NCBI GenBank assembly: GCA_034421095.1
Contig: DAOUKR010000019.1
Span: 86,776 to 150,775, forward strand
DNA: 64,000 nucleotides
Direction: 5' to 3'
Source: JAGWBG01 sp034421095
GTDB taxonomy: Bacteria > Chloroflexota > Dehalococcoidia > Lucifugimonadales > JAGWBF01
Shown: positions 26,264 through 36,095 of the stretch, in pieces
How positions within the stretch are numbered: position 1 is the stretch's first letter
Layout of the letters: each line of letters opens with the position of its first letter
Notes under the pieces: generated by a model
Database searches by the model: none
What the model was told of the DNA's origin: nothing
The model's input: only the letters and a program-made list of their open reading frames with translations
Translations under genes and position numbers: made by a program

Positions 26264-27664
26264 ATGCCGTCAAAGATAAAGCCGAGGACAATCGGAGAAC
26301 TCCGGGACAGCGGTTACAAAGTCCTCTCCGTCCGTGAGGAATTACGCAAAAACCTGGTGAACAAGCTGAAGAAGAAGCAGGACATGTTTCCTGGCATAAT
26401 CGGCTTCGATGAGACCGTGCTGCCCCAGTTGCAGAACGCCATACTGGCAGGACAGGATATAGTCCTCTTGGGCGAGCGTGGCCAGGCCAAGTCACGCCTC
26501 ATTCGCCACCTGGTGGGCCTGCTGGACAGCGAGATACCGGTGATAGCCGGGAGTGAGATTAACGAAAACCCTTACAACCCCATCACCAAAGCCTGTCAGG
26601 AGAGGCTGAAGCAGTATGGGGATGACGTGGAAATAGACTGGGTGCCCAGAGAGGCCAGATATACGGAGAAGCTGGCGACCCCCGACATCTCCATAGCGGA
26701 CCTTATAGGCGAGATAGACCCCATCAAAGTCGCCGAGGGGCGCTATCTATCCGACGAGCTTACGATACATTTTGGCCTCATCCCCCGGTCCAACCGGGGC
26801 ATCTTCTCCATCAATGAGCTTCCGGACCTTGCGGAACGAATACAGGTGGGCATGTTCAACCTGATGGAGGAGCGGGACGTGCAGATAAAGGGTTACCGCA
26901 TCCGTATGCCCCTGGACGTGTACGTGGTAGCCACCGCTAACCCCGAAGACTATACCAACCGTGGCCGAATTATCACCCCTTTGAAGGACCGCTACGGTGC
27001 CCAGATACGCACCCACTACCCCAGGAACATCCATGACGAGATAACCATAATGGAGCAGGAGCGATCCCGATTCCCCAGCGAGCGGGACATATCCACGCCC
27101 CAGTATATGAAGGAGATTATAGCCGAGATTACCTCCCTCGCGCGCCGTAGCTCCGACATCAACCAGCGCTCCGGCGTGAGTGTCAGGGTCTCCATTGCCA
27201 ACTATGAGACGGTGGTCAGCAATGCCCTGCGCCGGGCCATTCTTCAGGGCGAAAAAAAGGTGAGCCCACGAATAAGTGATCTCCCATATATATTATCGTC
27301 CTTCGCAGGCAAGATAGAGCTTGAGACTTTCGAGGATGGGCGCGAGTACAAAATAATGGAGGACTTGTCCAAAAAAGCCGTCCTCAACGTTTTCAAGATG
27401 TATTTTGACGTAGGCGAGTTGGAGACAATCGTCCAACAGTTCGACGAGGGTGCAAGGGTGGAAACCGGGAGTGATAAACCGTCCGATAGGTATGTAGAGT
27501 TGCTGGAACGGATAGAAGGCCTCTCCGACGCTGTGAACAGCCTAGGGGCCGGCGGGAGGTCAGAGCTTGTCGCTTCCGCCGCAGAGTTTGTACTGGAGGG
27601 CCTTCATCTTAACCGCAAGCTAAACCGGGATCAGGTGGAGAAGGGATTTCGCTATAGGAGCTAG
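26264..27664 (+). CDS. MoxR/ChlI-like AAA+ ATPase
   Basis: This is a 466-residue ATPase. Walker A is LGERGQAKSRL near residue 70, the Walker-B equivalent is GIFSINELPDL, and sensor 1 is VVATANPEDY. It resembles magnesium-chelatase subunit I and MoxR chaperones, which remodel or load metal or cofactors into partner proteins together with a von Willebrand A protein. That partner follows four bases downstream. The start at 26264 has AAGGAG eleven bases before it; GTG 26255 is too close to that site. The client protein is unknown, as no chelatase H subunit is nearby. Confidence 0.88.
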   Translation: MPSKIKPRTIGELRDSGYKVLSVREELRKNLVNKLKKKQDMFPGIIGFDETVLPQLQNAILAGQDIVLLGERGQAKSRLIRHLVGLLDSEIPVIAGSEINENPYNPITKACQERLKQYGDDVEIDWVPREARYTEKLATPDISIADLIGEIDPIKVAEGRYLSDELTIHFGLIPRSNRGIFSINELPDLAERIQVGMFNLMEERDVQIKGYRIRMPLDVYVVATANPEDYTNRGRIITPLKDRYGAQIRTHYPRNIHDEITIMEQERSRFPSERDISTPQYMKEIIAEITSLARRSSDINQRSGVSVRVSIANYETVVSNALRRAILQGEKKVSPRISDLPYILSSFAGKIELETFEDGREYKIMEDLSKKAVLNVFKMYFDVGELETIVQQFDEGARVETGSDKPSDRYVELLERIEGLSDAVNSLGAGGRSELVASAAEFVLEGLHLNRKLNRDQVEKGFRYRS

Positions 27665-27667
27665 AAA

Positions 27668-29779
27668 TTGCCCTTTTACAGGTATTCCCTTTGGGATGGC
27701 ACCCAGCAGATATTCCACATCCATGAAGAAGACTTGATGGAGCAGCTCTCGGATGAACTGGTCACTCACGGAGACATATCCAACGCCCTGAAATCCATGG
27801 CCCAAAGCGGTCTTCGAGGAAAATTCAGCGAGAGCACCCCGGGCGTCCAGGATATGCTTCAACGTCTTCGTTCCATGAAGCAGCAAGCCCTTGACAAGTA
27901 TAATCTGGGCCATATTCTGGACGACATCGTACAGAAGCTCGATGATATTGTCCGGCTGGAGCGAATAGGAATAGACAATCGAGTTTCGGACGTTCGCAGC
28001 CGCTTGCTGCCTCCTGTGGACGAGGATGGTACTCCTTCTCACCAGGGGGCAGAGAACGGCTCTCTGCCCACACGGGAGGAGAGCGAGCGACTCCTGCAAC
28101 GTATCGAAGAGATAGCTGACAAAAGTCGGGATTTCCTGGATAACCTTCCCGGTCAGCCGGCACAGGCCATCGAGCAGCTAAAAGAGTACGAGTTCATGGA
28201 CGATGGTGCCAGAGCCATGTTCGACGAGCTTCTGAGGTCCTTGCAGAGGCAGGTCCTGGACGCATACCTCCGCAATTTCTCTCAGAACCTCGGCTCCATG
28301 GGTCCCCGCCAGCTTGATTCCCTCAAGGATATGCTTCACGAGCTTAACGGGCTTCTTGAGGAGCATCTTGACAAAGGCGAGCCCGCAAGCCGTCCTCTCT
28401 TTGACAGGTTCATGCAGAAATACGGGAAATTTTTCGGCGCCAGTCCTCCCGCCAGTGTGGAGGAATTGGTGGAGGCTCTCCACCAGCAGATGTCCCAGAT
28501 AAATTCCCTTGTGAAAAGCCTTTCACCTGAGTTGCGACGCGAGTTGCGTGAGGCTCTTGACTCCGTCTTTCGTGATGGTGGTCTGAAAAGCGAGCTAGAG
28601 CGTCTTGTCTCCAATCTTGAACGTATGAGGCCTGAAGATACCGTATCCGACGGATTCAACTTTCGAGGAGACGACCCGCTGGGTCTTGGTGAGGCCCTGG
28701 AAATAATTCGGCATCTCCAGAATATAGAAGAGCTAGAGCGTCAGATGAGCATGGACCAGCAGGGAGGAGGTCGTCTCCTAGACGGTGTAGACCCCGGGCT
28801 GGTGCGCGAGCTTCTGGGTGAGGAGAGCTACCAGGAGATTGAGCGGCTGAAGAGAATCGCGGAAGTGCTGGAGGATGCGGGGTACATCCAGCGTGTTGGT
28901 AATCGCTTCGAACTGACACCCAGGGGCATACGCAAGATAGGGCACAGGGCGCTCAATGAGATTCTCTCCTACGTAAGGAAGGACCGCCTCGGAAGCCACT
29001 TCTCCAATGGTATCGGGTCTGGCAGCGAGCACACGGAAGATGCCAAGAAGTATGAATACGGCGACCCCTTTGACCTTCACATCCGGCGCAGTATGATGAA
29101 CGCCGTTCTTAGGTCCAAAGCGGAAGGCTCGATGTTGGTCTCCGGGTCACCCGTCCGAATGACTCCCGATGATTTCGAAATACGCCAGACGGAGCTAACT
29201 TCCCAAGCTACTACGGTCCTGATGCTGGACCTGAGCCTTTCAATGGCTATGAGAGGTAATTTTGTAGCGGCCAAGAAAGTAGCTCTGGCTCTTGATGACC
29301 TGATACGGACCCAGTTCCCCAAGGATGTACTGTACATTGTGGGGTTTTCCACCTATGCCCGGGAAGTGAAGCCGGAGAAGCTGGCCCATCTGTCTTGGGA
29401 TGAGTTTGACCCCTATACCAATATTCAGCATGGCCTCGTAACGGCCCGCAAGCTCCTGTCCAGGGCCCAGGGGTGCACCAAGCAGATAGTGATGATTTCC
29501 GACGGCGAGCCAACGGCCCACATGGAGGACGGGCAAATATTTCTCCAGTACCCCCCCAGCCCGCGTACTATCCAGGAGACCCTTAAAGAGGTGAAGAGGT
29601 GTACCCGCCAGGACATAAAGATTAACACCTTCATGCTGGAGCGGAGTCCCTACCTCATTGAGTTCGTGGGCCAAATGACCAGGATAAATCGAGGTCGTGT
29701 GTTCTATACCAGTCCTGACAAGCTGGGGGAATATATTCTGGTTGACTATCTCACCAACCGACGCAGGCAGTTGGTCTAG
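27668..29779 (+). CDS. Von Willebrand factor A-domain protein (MoxR partner)
   Basis: This 703-residue protein pairs with the upstream ATPase. Residues 1-510 are mainly helical and charged, and the C-terminal VWA domain (about 515-700) has an intact metal-ion-dependent adhesion site: DLSLS in MLDLSLSMAM, a Thr further on, and ISDGEPT. Start is TTG at 27668, seven bases after AGGAG; the next good start is far inside. No signal peptide, so it acts in the cytoplasm. The ATPase-VWA architecture parallels BchI/BchD, CbbQ/CbbO and NorQ/NorD, but no client gene of those systems is in the window. Confidence 0.87.
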   Translation: MPFYRYSLWDGTQQIFHIHEEDLMEQLSDELVTHGDISNALKSMAQSGLRGKFSESTPGVQDMLQRLRSMKQQALDKYNLGHILDDIVQKLDDIVRLERIGIDNRVSDVRSRLLPPVDEDGTPSHQGAENGSLPTREESERLLQRIEEIADKSRDFLDNLPGQPAQAIEQLKEYEFMDDGARAMFDELLRSLQRQVLDAYLRNFSQNLGSMGPRQLDSLKDMLHELNGLLEEHLDKGEPASRPLFDRFMQKYGKFFGASPPASVEELVEALHQQMSQINSLVKSLSPELRRELREALDSVFRDGGLKSELERLVSNLERMRPEDTVSDGFNFRGDDPLGLGEALEIIRHLQNIEELERQMSMDQQGGGRLLDGVDPGLVRELLGEESYQEIERLKRIAEVLEDAGYIQRVGNRFELTPRGIRKIGHRALNEILSYVRKDRLGSHFSNGIGSGSEHTEDAKKYEYGDPFDLHIRRSMMNAVLRSKAEGSMLVSGSPVRMTPDDFEIRQTELTSQATTVLMLDLSLSMAMRGNFVAAKKVALALDDLIRTQFPKDVLYIVGFSTYAREVKPEKLAHLSWDEFDPYTNIQHGLVTARKLLSRAQGCTKQIVMISDGEPTAHMEDGQIFLQYPPSPRTIQETLKEVKRCTRQDIKINTFMLERSPYLIEFVGQMTRINRGRVFYTSPDKLGEYILVDYLTNRRRQLV

Positions 29780-30366
29780 CCGGAGTGGAGACGAGCAACG
29801 CATCAAGCTCGGGCCTTCCAGATTTTGAAAAGGCCCCGCCCACTAACCATTGGAAAGCCCCGTCTTCACGCCCATCTCGAACACCCCGCCACGTCATTCC
29901 GAACCCCAGTCTCCAGTCATTCCGAGTCCGCCCCACCACGCCATCCCACTAAATACCCTCGTCATATCCGCGAAAGCGGGTATCCACCTCCGTCCTCTCA
30001 GGTATCATTCCGAAGGAATAGGAGTTACGCACTTGCATGGGAGTTACACAGTTGGAGCCAGCTTTGTATCCAAATAGACTCTGAATAAGCGGAAATAGCG
30101 ATCCGCCAGCCCGTCATACTGGCGAAAGCCAGTATCCAGGGTTGGAGTGGATTCCGGCTCAAGGCCGGAATGACGGGTATAGGAGACCGCCTCCAGCGGA
30201 TGGCTGCCTTACCCCAGCCATTTGTGTCAACACGTCCTGGATTCCTTACTCCGTTCGGAATGACAGTGCCACGTATCTTCGTCACAAGTCACGCAAAGGT
30301 CTCCTTGTCACGGTACTGACGGGGCTAGGCAAGTTGAGTTTTTGCTTCATCTCCCGTACAGTAGCT
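29780..30366. repeat. Long repeat-filled gap before htpX
   Basis: Contains several dispersed units: gtcattccgaacc and tcattccgagtcc around 29892-29935, a gcccgtcatactggcg...gccggaatgacggg compound unit at 30108-30175, and cctggattcc...cggaatgacag at 30235-30267. Frames running through the region are repeat-derived and not considered genes. Confidence 0.6.
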
Positions 30367-30393
30367 TTGCATTATGTCGGGAAATGGTATAAT
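30367..30393 (+). promoter_or_regulatory. Promoter-like element upstream of htpX
   Basis: A perfect TATAAT (30388-30393) with TTGCAT 15 bases upstream (30367-30372). The short spacer lowers confidence, but it sits about 60 bases before the start codon. Confidence 0.4.
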
Positions 30394-30453
30394 AAGGTTA
30401 AGCAAACCAGACTACGAGAAAGGGTGAGAGGCAGGGAGTAAGGATATATAACC

Positions 30454-31335
30454 ATGAATACTGTGAAGACCTTCGTGTTAATGTTGGTTCTGAGTGGAAT
30501 ACTGATTCTCGCTGGTGGCCTGACGGGTGGCATGACCGGACTCATCGTCGCAGTCATCCTCTCCCTGGGCCTTAACTTTTTCACCTACTGGTCCAGCGAC
30601 AAGCTTGCTCTACGCATGGCAGGTGCACACGAGGTGACCGAGGCACAGGACCCGGAGCTGCACCGGATTGTGGACGAGCAGACCAATCAGGCTGGCATAC
30701 CAAAGCCCCGCGTGTACATAATCAACAGCGACTCCCCCAATGCTTTCGCTACTGGCAGAAATCCCAAGAATGCAGCCATTGCCGTGACGACCGGGATCCG
30801 GAGGCTCCTTAATCGGGATGAGCTGAGCGCGGTCATAGCCCATGAGTTGGCCCACGTTGGCAACAGGGACACCCTGATAATGACTATGGTAGCTACTATG
30901 GCCATGGCCATCGGCTTGATGGCTTACATCGGCTATTTCATGTCCTTCTTCCGAAGGTCGGGCGGCTACGGTGCTTTAGCCGGCATTGGTGGGATGCTCA
31001 TTGTTTGGCTTGTCTTGCCCTTCGTGGCCACTTTGGTCAGGATGGCTATCTCCCGCTCAAGAGAATACGAAGCTGATGCTACGGGCGCCCGAACGTCCCG
31101 CAACCCCCACGCCTTGGCCAGCGCCCTGGAAAAACTTGAAATGGGCACACAGAGAAGTCCAATGCGGGTAAATGAAGCAACGGCACACCTCTTTATAGTC
31201 AACCCCCTCAGTGGCGGCTCATCCCACGGCCACACCCACAACTCCCTGAGTGGGGGAGGGTTCTCCAGGCTGTTCTCAACCCATCCTCCCATACGGGACA
31301 GGGTCAAGCGTCTCAGGGAAATGAGGATAAACTAG
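30454..31335 (+). CDS. htpX: Membrane zinc metalloprotease HtpX
   Basis: This is an inner-membrane M48 protease that degrades misfolded membrane proteins. It is 293 residues. Two N-terminal transmembrane segments (about 7-45) are followed by the zinc site HELAH (130-134) in SAVIAHELAHVGNRDT, two more membrane segments, and the third ligand in SREYEADATGA. The C terminus LFSTHPPIRDRVKRLREM is standard. GGGAGTAAGGA lies about ten bases upstream of the ATG. Confidence 0.96.
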   Translation: MNTVKTFVLMLVLSGILILAGGLTGGMTGLIVAVILSLGLNFFTYWSSDKLALRMAGAHEVTEAQDPELHRIVDEQTNQAGIPKPRVYIINSDSPNAFATGRNPKNAAIAVTTGIRRLLNRDELSAVIAHELAHVGNRDTLIMTMVATMAMAIGLMAYIGYFMSFFRRSGGYGALAGIGGMLIVWLVLPFVATLVRMAISRSREYEADATGARTSRNPHALASALEKLEMGTQRSPMRVNEATAHLFIVNPLSGGSSHGHTHNSLSGGGFSRLFSTHPPIRDRVKRLREMRIN

Positions 31336-31348
31336 TGAGGGCCGAGCT

Positions 31349-32275
31349 TTGAGGCCCCGAACTGTCCTGGTGACAGGAGGCGCAGGCTTTATCGGCTCCC
31401 ATCTGGTGGACAGGCTCCTCTCCATGGGCCACAGAGTTGTGGTGGTTGACGACCTGAGCACCGGCAGGCTTCACAACCTGAACAAGAACGCAACCTTCTA
31501 CCATTCCGGTGTGACCTATCCGGGCCTGAAGGAGATATTCGAGCGAGAGCAGCCGGACATCGTCAACCATCATGCGGCCCAGATAAGCGTTACCCAGTCG
31601 GTGAAAGACCCGATAAAGGACGCCGAGGTCAATATTCAGGGCACGTTGCGGATCATTGAGTTGGCTCGCCAGAACGGGGTCGAGAAAGTCATCTTCCCAT
31701 CGTCCGGTGGGACCGTGTACGGAGAGCCCCAGTATATACCCTGTGATGAGAAGCACCCCATCAACCCCATCTCCCCATACGCCCTGTCCAAACGCGTTGC
31801 CGAGGAATATCTTCAGCTTTACTACCACATCTACCGGCTTGACTACGTTACCCTGAGGTACGGTAACGTATATGGCCCTCGCCAGGACCCTCATGGAGAG
31901 GCCGGTGTGATAGCCATTTTCACCAAGGCAATGCTGGAGGGAAAACGGCCTGTGATATATGGCACAGGTGAGCAGGAACGGGACTTCATATACGTTGATG
32001 ACGTAATTGACGCCAACATTCTAGCCATGGAGGAAGGTCACGGAGAATACAACGTTGGCACCAGTCAGGGGATCTCTGTCAATCGTGTCTTCGAGACCCT
32101 GAAAGACATCATAAAGTACAAGTGGGGACCCGTTTACGGCCCGGCGAGATTGGGAGAAGTATTCAAGATTTGTCTCGACAGCTCGAGTTTGGGGAAACAA
32201 CTGGAATGGACTCCGCACGTATCCCTGGAGGAAGGACTGACTCGGACTGTCGAGTACTTCCGAAAGGCTGCGTAG
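31349..32275 (+). CDS. NAD-dependent epimerase/dehydratase, UDP-glucose 4-epimerase-like
   Basis: This 308-residue extended SDR acts on a nucleotide sugar. The Rossmann motif is TGGAGFIGSH (from residue 9), the substrate-side motif is PSSGGTVYGEP, and the catalytic pair is YALSK (Tyr144, Lys148). NVYGPRQDPHGEAGVI and RDFIYVDDVIDA fit the GalE-like group. Start codon is TTG at 31349, 13 bases after the htpX stop. The exact sugar (UDP-Glc/Gal or GlcNAc) is not decidable from sequence alone. Confidence 0.88.
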   Translation: MRPRTVLVTGGAGFIGSHLVDRLLSMGHRVVVVDDLSTGRLHNLNKNATFYHSGVTYPGLKEIFEREQPDIVNHHAAQISVTQSVKDPIKDAEVNIQGTLRIIELARQNGVEKVIFPSSGGTVYGEPQYIPCDEKHPINPISPYALSKRVAEEYLQLYYHIYRLDYVTLRYGNVYGPRQDPHGEAGVIAIFTKAMLEGKRPVIYGTGEQERDFIYVDDVIDANILAMEEGHGEYNVGTSQGISVNRVFETLKDIIKYKWGPVYGPARLGEVFKICLDSSSLGKQLEWTPHVSLEEGLTRTVEYFRKAA

Positions 32276-32308
32276 ACTCCATCCTATCCGGAGGCGTGAG
32301 GTAACAGC

Positions 32309-33232
32309 TTGCGGACTGACTACGACGTGGTGATTCTGGGGGGTGGAGCCGCTGGGCTTAGCGCCGCCATCTATACCGGCCGGGCTATGCTCAAGACCCT
32401 TATCCTGGACGGAGTGGGCTGTGGAGGCCAGATTCTGGTCACGGACGTGATTGAGAACTATCCGGGGTTTCCTGATGGTATAAAGGGCCCCGACCTCTCT
32501 CGACTCATGTGCGAGCAATCCGCAAAGTTCGGCGCGGAAATGAGGCACGAGCAGATTACGGAGGTTGCGAACCTGGACCAATCTTCCAAGGTAATCCACA
32601 CCGACAGCGGCTCCTATTCCACCAGGGCCATCATAGTCACCACGGGCGGTTCCCACCGCAGGCTGGGGGTTCCCGGGGAAGAGGAATACGCCGGAAAGGG
32701 TGTATCATACTGCGCCGTCTGCGACGGGAATTTCTTCAGAGGCGAGGACGTGGTTGTGATAGGCGGCGGGGATGCAGCCCTGGATGAAGGCAGCTATCTT
32801 GCGGGTATCGTGAATCAGGTGACCGTCATTCATCGGCGGGACCAGTTGAGGGCCAGTCCCATCCTGCAGGAGCGGGCTTTCGACAACCCCAAGTTCAAGT
32901 TCCTCTGGAGCCACGTGGTAGAGGAAATTGTAGGCAACGGTGTAGCGAGTGCAGTGCGCGTTAAAGACCTCAAAAGCGATAGTGTCTATGATTATCCTGC
33001 CGCCGGAGTGTTTATCTACGTGGGATTTCAGTCTAACAGCGATTTCCTGAAGGGCCAGTTGCCCCTGGATGGGGCGGGCCACATCTACACCGACATAAAT
33101 ATGGCAACCGACGTTCCCGGAGTCTATGCCGCGGGGGACATAAGAGTGAGCTCCTACCGTCAACTGGGGACTGCTGTGGGGGACGGCATAACGGCCGCTC
33201 TGTCAGCATACAGGTACATCACCGGGGGATAA
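32309..33232 (+). CDS. trxB: Thioredoxin reductase
   Basis: This 307-residue FAD flavoprotein reduces thioredoxin with NADPH. It shows the FAD motif ILGGGAAGLSAAIYTGRA, the redox-active CAVC (Cys135, Cys138), the NADPH motif VVIGGGDAALDEG and HRRDQLRAS, and GVYAAGDIR near the end. TTG at 32309 is the start, with GGAGG about 14 bases before it. It could also supply electrons to the selenoglutaredoxin described at 4901, but there is no gene linkage to show it. Confidence 0.93.
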   Translation: MRTDYDVVILGGGAAGLSAAIYTGRAMLKTLILDGVGCGGQILVTDVIENYPGFPDGIKGPDLSRLMCEQSAKFGAEMRHEQITEVANLDQSSKVIHTDSGSYSTRAIIVTTGGSHRRLGVPGEEEYAGKGVSYCAVCDGNFFRGEDVVVIGGGDAALDEGSYLAGIVNQVTVIHRRDQLRASPILQERAFDNPKFKFLWSHVVEEIVGNGVASAVRVKDLKSDSVYDYPAAGVFIYVGFQSNSDFLKGQLPLDGAGHIYTDINMATDVPGVYAAGDIRVSSYRQLGTAVGDGITAALSAYRYITGG

Positions 33233-33482
33233 CCTGCCCCCGCTGGAAGGGTGTCTAATGAGATATGGGCACACTTCTCCCTGCCTGCTGTAGGCGGACT
33301 CCAACCAAGAGACCTTCGCGTAACCTTAGTCATTCCGGCGAAGGCCGGAATCCAGGGCCCTACTCAAAGCTGGGAGATACCCTCACCCCAACCCTCTCCC
33401 TCTGGGAGAATGGTTTTTGCAAATGTTTCAACCAGGGGAGCAGGGACTTTGCAGAGTGACGGGTGCTAAGTTGAGGTGAGAA
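33233..33482. repeat. Repeat-bearing gap upstream of the lipoprotein gene
   Basis: A cattccggcgaaggccggaat unit (33329-33352) and a ctcaccccaaccctctccct unit (33380-33409) lie here. No further gene is seen. Confidence 0.55.
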
Positions 33483-35195
33483 TTGAATCGGTATTTCTTC
33501 GTCGTTGCCCTGGCCCTGGCTGTTGCAGCTAGCGCGGCCTGCAATGATACCGTGCCCACGCCAACTCAGACACCAGTGCCTGAGCTTACCGTGGCACCTA
33601 CGGCTACACCTACTTCGACTCCGGTCCCCTCGCCCATTTCAACTGTTACTCCAACGTCAACTCAGACCCCTTTCCCGACAGCTGCTTCTACACCGACGCC
33701 GACCTCGACTTTCACCCCTACCCCGACTGCTCAAATGCCAACTCAGGCAACCCTTCCCACAGCCTCCCCTGCACCGACGGCCCAGTCAGATACCGCCTCC
33801 GTAGGCGAGCGTGTAGACTGGGTCACGTGTGGCCCGTTCGACCTGGAGTGCGGCTTTGTGGAGGTCCCCGCGGACTACCGGGACCCGGAGGCAGGCAGTA
33901 TCCGAATCGCGGTCAACGTGCACCGGGCCACGTTACCGAGCGAACGGATAGGCTATCTTCTGGTGAACCCTGGCGGTCCGGGTGAGAGCGGTGTGGAGTT
34001 GGTCCACTATCTCCCCCTTGGGATATTCACCGATGAAATCGTCTCCCGCTTTGACATCATCGGGTTCGACCCCAGAGGGGTCGGGGATTCCGACCCCTCC
34101 TTCGCCTGCGGAGTTCCCGGCGAGCAGTTGGCGCTGCTTGCCACGATAGAGGAGCGCATAGACACTCCCGACGAGATAGCCGCTGGCGAGGCGGCCGCCA
34201 ACCTTTGTATCGAGTCAATGGGGCCGGTCGGCGCCCTGCTGCACAGCCAATACGTTGCCAACGACATGGATGAGATACGCAAGGCCCTGGGCGCCGACCA
34301 GGTCTCTTATCTGGGATTCTCCTATGGGTCGGCTCTGGGAGTCTGGTATGCAACCCTATTCCCGGAGTCAGTCAGGGCGATGGTCCTTGACGGCGCCGAC
34401 AACCCGGTTGACCCGGCCTCCACCCAGCAGGAACGCATTGACGAGGCAATCGAGGAGGTCGCGCCGATTGAGGACTTGCTCGGGCAAGCTCTGGCGGCGT
34501 GCGACGACCCGCTTTGCCCGATATACAACGACGGCGACCCGTTGGGCTACTTCAAGCAGGCTGTCACTAAGCTTGACCTCGTCAACGCTGCGATGGCTCA
34601 TCCCGTGGCAGGTGTCTTTGGGGTGGTTTCGACTCTGTATAGTGAAGAGACGTGGCCCGACCTGTGGCGGGGCCTGTTCGAGCTCAACGAGAGGGATGAC
34701 CCGTCTATTCTGGTCGAGTTCGCCGGCATACAGTTCGGCCCGGACCCCACCGCTGCCCGCTTCACTACCCACGTCAATTGCCTGGACGGCTGGGTACTTT
34801 ATCCGGAGTTGGACCGGACCACTCAACTGGATGACTCGGTAGTCATTGACGCCATCTCTGAGGAGATGTTCCCGTTGCTGGAGTTGATGGACCCCTCCTT
34901 TCCCAGCGCCTGCCTGTTCTACGATCAATTCACCCCCGACCCCTTCTATGGCCCCCTCGACGGCGGAGGCGTGCCAATACTGGTAATCGGCAACCACGCC
35001 GACCCCTTCACTCCCTTCAGCGAGTCCGAAGAGCTGGTAACCGAAGTCCTCAGCAACGGCTACCTGCTGGAGACCTCTCACTTCTCCCACGTTGTCTATC
35101 CTCACAACGAGTGCATCAACGACCACATTCACAGCGCGCTGATAGATGGCGTATACCCAGCCGAGCGGCGGAGCCTCTGCGAACGGGAAGAGTGA
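33483..35195 (+). CDS. Exported lipoprotein alpha/beta hydrolase with TAP-like C-terminal domain
   Basis: This 570-residue protein has a signal peptide with lipobox ending AASAAC (Cys20), then a Thr/Pro-rich linker to about residue 100. Next comes an alpha/beta-hydrolase core: NPGGPGESGVE near 160, and nucleophile elbow LGFSYGSALG. The C-terminal part (VLVIGNHADPFTPFSESEEL ... SHFSHVVYP) matches the TAP-like domain of tripeptidyl-aminopeptidase-type hydrolases. It probably cleaves peptides or esters outside the cell, tethered to the membrane. TTG is the start. The low-complexity linker carries shadow frames. Confidence 0.85.
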   Translation: MNRYFFVVALALAVAASAACNDTVPTPTQTPVPELTVAPTATPTSTPVPSPISTVTPTSTQTPFPTAASTPTPTSTFTPTPTAQMPTQATLPTASPAPTAQSDTASVGERVDWVTCGPFDLECGFVEVPADYRDPEAGSIRIAVNVHRATLPSERIGYLLVNPGGPGESGVELVHYLPLGIFTDEIVSRFDIIGFDPRGVGDSDPSFACGVPGEQLALLATIEERIDTPDEIAAGEAAANLCIESMGPVGALLHSQYVANDMDEIRKALGADQVSYLGFSYGSALGVWYATLFPESVRAMVLDGADNPVDPASTQQERIDEAIEEVAPIEDLLGQALAACDDPLCPIYNDGDPLGYFKQAVTKLDLVNAAMAHPVAGVFGVVSTLYSEETWPDLWRGLFELNERDDPSILVEFAGIQFGPDPTAARFTTHVNCLDGWVLYPELDRTTQLDDSVVIDAISEEMFPLLELMDPSFPSACLFYDQFTPDPFYGPLDGGGVPILVIGNHADPFTPFSESEELVTEVLSNGYLLETSHFSHVVYPHNECINDHIHSALIDGVYPAERRSLCEREE

Positions 35196-35211
35196 GGCCA
35201 CCGACTCCACG

Positions 35212-35988
35212 TTACAGCAGCCTCACCACCTCTCTGCCCAGAAGCGTAATGCTGGCTGCGATGACCACCGCCAGGATGACACGACGAAGGAACTGGTCGT
35301 TCATACGCCCCACGAGCAGCGATGCCATGCCAAATCCCAGGACTCCGGCGGGGGTGAGGGCAAGAATCAGCCACACACGCTCAAGGGTGAACAGCCCGGT
35401 CACGGCGTACAGAGTTGTGGCGATGGCCGCTATCGGCAGATAGTACAGGGCCATGGACGCACGTATATGGCTACCTGCCCAACCTTGATTAAGCAGGTAC
35501 AGGGCCACCAGTGGGGGGCCTATCCCGGTTCCGATGACGAGCAAGGACCCCACAAATCCGACCACCGGGGTTAACACGTTGCCGTGGGGAAGAGGGCGCC
35601 CCATACTGAAGGCACTTGGGACGGCCAGGCAGAGGATTACGCAGCCTATGATTAGGCGCAGAGCACCGGGGCTGGCCGAGTTTAGTATTAGCACACCTAT
35701 GGGCGCAGCCAACAGCCCTGCTGCCGGCAGTGGAATTGCCCTTCGCATTGGTATGTCCCGCCTGGTCTGAAGCAGGACCAGGGTCAGTATCGGTATCGCA
35801 ATGCTGTTGATTGTCACGACCACCGACTGGGGGTCAATCATCAGAAGCAGGACGGGTGAAACCACCATTCCGATGCCGATGCTAACGAGGCCCATGACCA
35901 GCCCGCCCGCAGCCATGACCACGATAGCGATGAAGACCTCAAGGCCGGAGATTAGCAAGTATATAGCCTCTGAGGGGACATCCAACAA
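35212..35988 (-). CDS. TauE/SafE-family membrane exporter
   Basis: This 258-residue polytopic membrane protein has seven or eight hydrophobic segments. The internal duplication of the family is visible in the glycine-rich GLVMGLVSIGIGMVVSPVLL and in FVGSLLVIGTGIGPPLVALY. Members export sulfite, sulfoacetate or related anions; substrate here unknown. The start is TTG (35988, or 35985), directly preceded by an 11-bp perfect hairpin and no clear ribosome site, so the start is uncertain. It is convergent with the lipoprotein gene. Confidence 0.85.
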   Translation of the reverse strand: MLDVPSEAIYLLISGLEVFIAIVVMAAGGLVMGLVSIGIGMVVSPVLLLMIDPQSVVVTINSIAIPILTLVLLQTRRDIPMRRAIPLPAAGLLAAPIGVLILNSASPGALRLIIGCVILCLAVPSAFSMGRPLPHGNVLTPVVGFVGSLLVIGTGIGPPLVALYLLNQGWAGSHIRASMALYYLPIAAIATTLYAVTGLFTLERVWLILALTPAGVLGFGMASLLVGRMNDQFLRRVILAVVIAASITLLGREVVRLL

Positions 35989-35990
35989 GC

Positions 35991-36022
35991 AGCGGGCAGG
36001 ACGCAGTTTGTTCCTGCCCGCT
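35991..36022 (-). terminator. Strong hairpin between NHL gene 1 and the exporter
   Basis: AGCGGGCAGGA (35991-36001) pairs over 11 bp with TCCTGCCCGCT (36012-36022). No U-tract follows on either strand, so it may be a weak terminator of the NHL run or a 5' element controlling the exporter start. Confidence 0.45.
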
Positions 36023-36095
36023 CATTTGTCGCCACTCCCTGAAATTCCACGCCTCAGCCTAAACGGGCGAGTTGTGTTATTGGGAAAGGGTGATG

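Noticed and set aside
33505..33804. Arg/Leu/Pro-rich frame inside the lipoprotein gene
   Set aside because: Out-of-frame reading of the Thr/Pro-rich linker.
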